DNA of 8,403 bases, taken from the NCBI GenBank assembly GCA_007571275.1, contig RKRS01000111.1:1-8403 (forward strand), in the 5' to 3' direction. Below the pieces are notes generated by a model that saw only the letters and a program-made list of their open reading frames with translations, made no database searches and was not told the DNA's origin. How positions within the stretch are numbered: position 1 is the first letter of the stretch; each line of letters starts with the position of its first letter. Source of the DNA: Dehalococcoidia bacterium. GTDB taxonomy: Bacteria > Chloroflexota > Dehalococcoidia > Bin125. The position numbers and the translations under genes are program-made. Of the stretch, positions 6,916 to 8,403 are shown piece by piece.

Positions 6916-7036
6916 GGTGAGACCTTCCGGGACGCCGACGCAGCGGCCATAGCCGCCATTGATCCGCAGTCTGACAGCAGACAGAGGCGCACGGCCACCG
7001 CTGCCGCAAAAGCTTGGGTTATCGGTACATGGCGGT
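6916..7036 (-). promoter_or_regulatory. mgtE upstream leader with two small hairpins
   Basis: This 121-base gap lies between the end of hpnH and the GTG of mgtE, read on the minus strand. It contains GTCTG-ACAG-CAGAC (6969-6982) and GCGGC-CATA-GCCGC (6943-6956), each a perfect five-pair stem with a four-base loop, and the mgtE Shine-Dalgarno GGAAGG. Neither hairpin has a following T-run, so neither looks like an intrinsic terminator. I do not recognise an M-box or other Mg2+ riboswitch; the gap is short for one. A leader or weak terminator/promoter junction is possible. Confidence 0.3.
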
Positions 7037-8044
7037 CTAGCGAATGCTGCCGACGAAGCTGCGTAGACCGGCCTTGAGATTGGTGGTCGCGTCGATCACG
7101 GCGGAGGCTTCATAGCCCGAGTGGACCATGCAATCGACACACTTCGGGTTGCCCGAGGCGACGCCGTAGTTTTCCCACTTGGTTTCTTCAATCAGCTCGT
7201 TGAAGCTGTCGGCGTACCCCTCGTCCATCAGGTAGCAGGGCCGTTGCCAACCAAAGACGGTGTACGTCGGGTTGCCCCACGGCGTGCAGTCGTACTCGAT
7301 TTCGCCCTTGAGGAAGTCGAGGAAGAGCTGTGAGTGGTTGAAGTTCCAGCGCTTCGGCGGGTCGTTGAGGATGTCGCGGAAGAGTTCTTTGGTCTGGTTC
7401 CGGGCGAGGAAATGCTCCTGGTCAGGCGCTTTCTCGTACGGGTAGCCGGGCGAGATCATCAGCCCGTCGACGCCAATCTCCATCAGCTTGTCGAACATCA
7501 TGCGGATGCGGTCAGGCTGCGCGCCGAGAAAGAACGTGCTATTGGTCGTCACGCGAAAACCGCGTGACTTGGCCGCCTCGATCGCGCGGATCGCAACATC
7601 CCAAATGCCGTCGCGGCAGACCGAGTCGTCGTGATCCTGCTCGTAACCATCGACATGGACAGAGAAGGTGAGGTACGGGTTGGGTTCGAAGTCCTGCAGC
7701 TTACGCTCGAGCAGGATCGCGTTGGTGCAGAGATAGACGAACTTCTTACGCTCGGTGAAGCCGTTGGCGATCTCAACGATGTCCTTGTGAATCAACGGCT
7801 CTCCACCGGCGATGGCCACGACCGGCGCGCCGCATTCCTCGACGGCGTCCCAACACTGCTGGGGAGTCAAACGTCGACGGAGGATATCGGTGGGATGCTG
7901 AATCTTGCCGCAACCGGCGCATTCGAGGTTGCACTGCAGGAGCGGCTCGAGCATCAGCACCAACGGATAGCGCTCGGTGCGTCGCAGGCGCTGTCCGACA
8001 ACGTACTTACCAACCTGGATGGTTTGTCGTAAGGGTGTGGCCAT
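7037..8044 (-). CDS. hpnH: Adenosylhopane synthase HpnH (radical SAM)
   Basis: A 335-residue protein matching HpnH closely along its length. The opening PLRQTIQVGKYVVGQRL leads into YPLVLMLEP and the radical SAM cluster motif C38-x3-C42-x2-C45 (CNLECAGC), which binds the 4Fe-4S cluster. GGEP (80-83) is the SAM-binding motif. Further family marks are KKFVYLCTNA (100-109), TFSVHVDG (126-133), MISPGYPYEKAPDQ (196-209), CTPWGNPTYTVFGWQRPCY (253-271) and the C-terminal CVDCMVHSGYE (302-312) of the DUF3463-type region; C253, C270, C302 and C305 are conserved-looking. HpnH adds the 5'-deoxyadenosyl radical from SAM to diploptene, giving adenosylhopane, the first step of extended-hopanoid side-chain synthesis. 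The ATG at 8044 begins a typical N-terminus; only a weak purine-rich stretch precedes it. Its product is the substrate of the HpnG encoded 3.3 kb downstream on the same strand. Confidence 0.96.
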   Translation of the reverse strand: MATPLRQTIQVGKYVVGQRLRRTERYPLVLMLEPLLQCNLECAGCGKIQHPTDILRRRLTPQQCWDAVEECGAPVVAIAGGEPLIHKDIVEIANGFTERKKFVYLCTNAILLERKLQDFEPNPYLTFSVHVDGYEQDHDDSVCRDGIWDVAIRAIEAAKSRGFRVTTNSTFFLGAQPDRIRMMFDKLMEIGVDGLMISPGYPYEKAPDQEHFLARNQTKELFRDILNDPPKRWNFNHSQLFLDFLKGEIEYDCTPWGNPTYTVFGWQRPCYLMDEGYADSFNELIEETKWENYGVASGNPKCVDCMVHSGYEASAVIDATTNLKAGLRSFVGSIR

Positions 8045-8128
8045 GTGTTGTCCACTCTATCGGGCGCGGCTAATCTGCGCGCTGCCCGCTGTGCTCAGCG
8101 CGACTGGATTTATTGCACGTGATGCAGT
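8045..8128 (-). promoter_or_regulatory. Gap between mobA-like gene and hpnH, possible hpnH promoter
   Basis: These 84 bases hold the only non-coding DNA upstream of hpnH. Just after the stop of the mobA-like gene is TGCA-N5-TGCA (8114-8126), a short inverted repeat that includes CACGTG, followed on the minus strand by an AT-rich AATAAA. Nearer hpnH is CGCTG-TGCT-CAGCG (8087-8100), a five-pair hairpin without a T-run. No convincing -35/-10 pair is visible, so whether hpnH has its own promoter or is read through from upstream is open. Confidence 0.3.
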
Positions 8129-8403
8129 TTAGAGGAGTTTGATCGCGCGGTGGTACGCCTCAGGCGTATTGAGGTTGAGCGTCACGATCGGCTGTTCCAT
8201 TTCCACGAAGATAGTGCGATCTGCGTGATGTTGCCTAACCTGTCGCAGACCTTCATGACGTTCCGTCACATGCTGTAGCTCCGTGAGCAGTTCGGCGCGA
8301 AAGATCGGCGGATGGCCGTTGCGACCATTGTGTCGCGGGACGGCGATGAGCGCGTCGCGGTTCGTTGCCAGGCCGGCGCTCAACTGCTGGATCACGGCAG
8401 GCG
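8129..8403 (-). CDS. C-terminal part of a MobA/MocA-like nucleotidyltransferase
   Basis: The minus-strand frame is open from the window edge to TAA at 8131-8129; the N-terminal part with the nucleotide-binding loop is outside the window. About 90 residues are visible. AVPRHNGRNGHPPIF matches the '(V/A)PRY.G.RGHPVLF' motif of MobA-like NTP transferases (molybdenum cofactor cytidylyl- or guanylyltransferases and relatives), followed by ELL-EL helices and a terminal strand LNLNTPEAYHRA matching the usual 'DIDTPEDY'. In that last motif the aspartates are replaced by asparagine (NLNTP), and a Gly-Asp pair usual after GHP is not evident. A GTG at 8395 is an internal Val codon in this reading, not a start. 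It could act in molybdenum cofactor maturation or be a related nucleotidyltransferase; the visible part cannot decide. It lies 84 bases upstream of hpnH on the same strand. Confidence 0.7.
   Translation of the reverse strand, partial: PAVIQQLSAGLATNRDALIAVPRHNGRNGHPPIFRAELLTELQHVTERHEGLRQVRQHHADRTIFVEMEQPIVTLNLNTPEAYHRAIKLL

Noticed and set aside
6916..7036. M-box Mg2+ riboswitch before mgtE
   Set aside because: The gap is short and I could not find the conserved M-box core; only two simple hairpins are visible.
1..8403. tRNA, rRNA, CRISPR arrays, insertion sequences or long direct repeats
   Set aside because: No spaced repeats, transposase-like proteins, terminal inverted repeats or cloverleaf-like stretches were seen by eye; the window is almost fully covered by ordinary genes.

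Overview
The window is GC-rich bacterial DNA carrying nine protein genes, two of them cut by the window edges. I see no RNA genes, mobile elements or CRISPR arrays. The gene set fits a hopanoid-producing bacterium: hpnH, hpnG and hpnA occur together with a CBS-domain MgtE transporter, a DinB-like protein, a DUF4352-like protein and a glyoxalase-like VOC protein. This mix recalls Chloroflexota (Thermomicrobia-like) or possibly Actinomycetota. The phylum is an inference from protein resemblance only.

Layout. Positions 1-531 (+) hold the end of a DUF4352-like, probably exported protein, in DNA visibly less GC-rich than the rest. A 150-base convergent gap with small hairpins follows. Positions 3773 down to 682 (-) form a tight four-gene operon: hpnG, hpnA, a retinol-dehydrogenase-like SDR and a DinB-fold protein. 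The last two junctions are 4-base ATGA stop/start overlaps. A 117-base divergent intergenic region separates hpnG from a two-gene plus-strand operon: a PaaG-like enoyl-CoA hydratase/isomerase (3891-4676) and a glyoxalase-like VOC protein (4720-5487). The VOC gene meets mgtE tail to tail, 15 bases apart. mgtE (6915-5503, -) lies downstream of hpnH (8044-7037, -). At the right edge is the C-terminal part of a MobA/MocA-like nucleotidyltransferase (-).

How the genes fit together. HpnH is the radical SAM enzyme that joins a 5'-deoxyadenosyl group to diploptene to give adenosylhopane. HpnG is the nucleoside-phosphorylase-fold enzyme that removes adenine from it to give ribosylhopane. HpnA is a hopanoid-associated NAD-dependent sugar epimerase-like protein of unsettled role. 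The window therefore encodes the first two side-chain steps of extended (C35) hopanoid synthesis. The steps are split into two same-strand segments by mgtE and the enoyl-CoA/VOC pair. No squalene-hopene cyclase lies in the window. The SDR and DinB-like genes, coupled to hpnA by overlaps, are the most interesting candidates for new accessory functions in hopanoid tailoring; this is inferred from gene arrangement alone.
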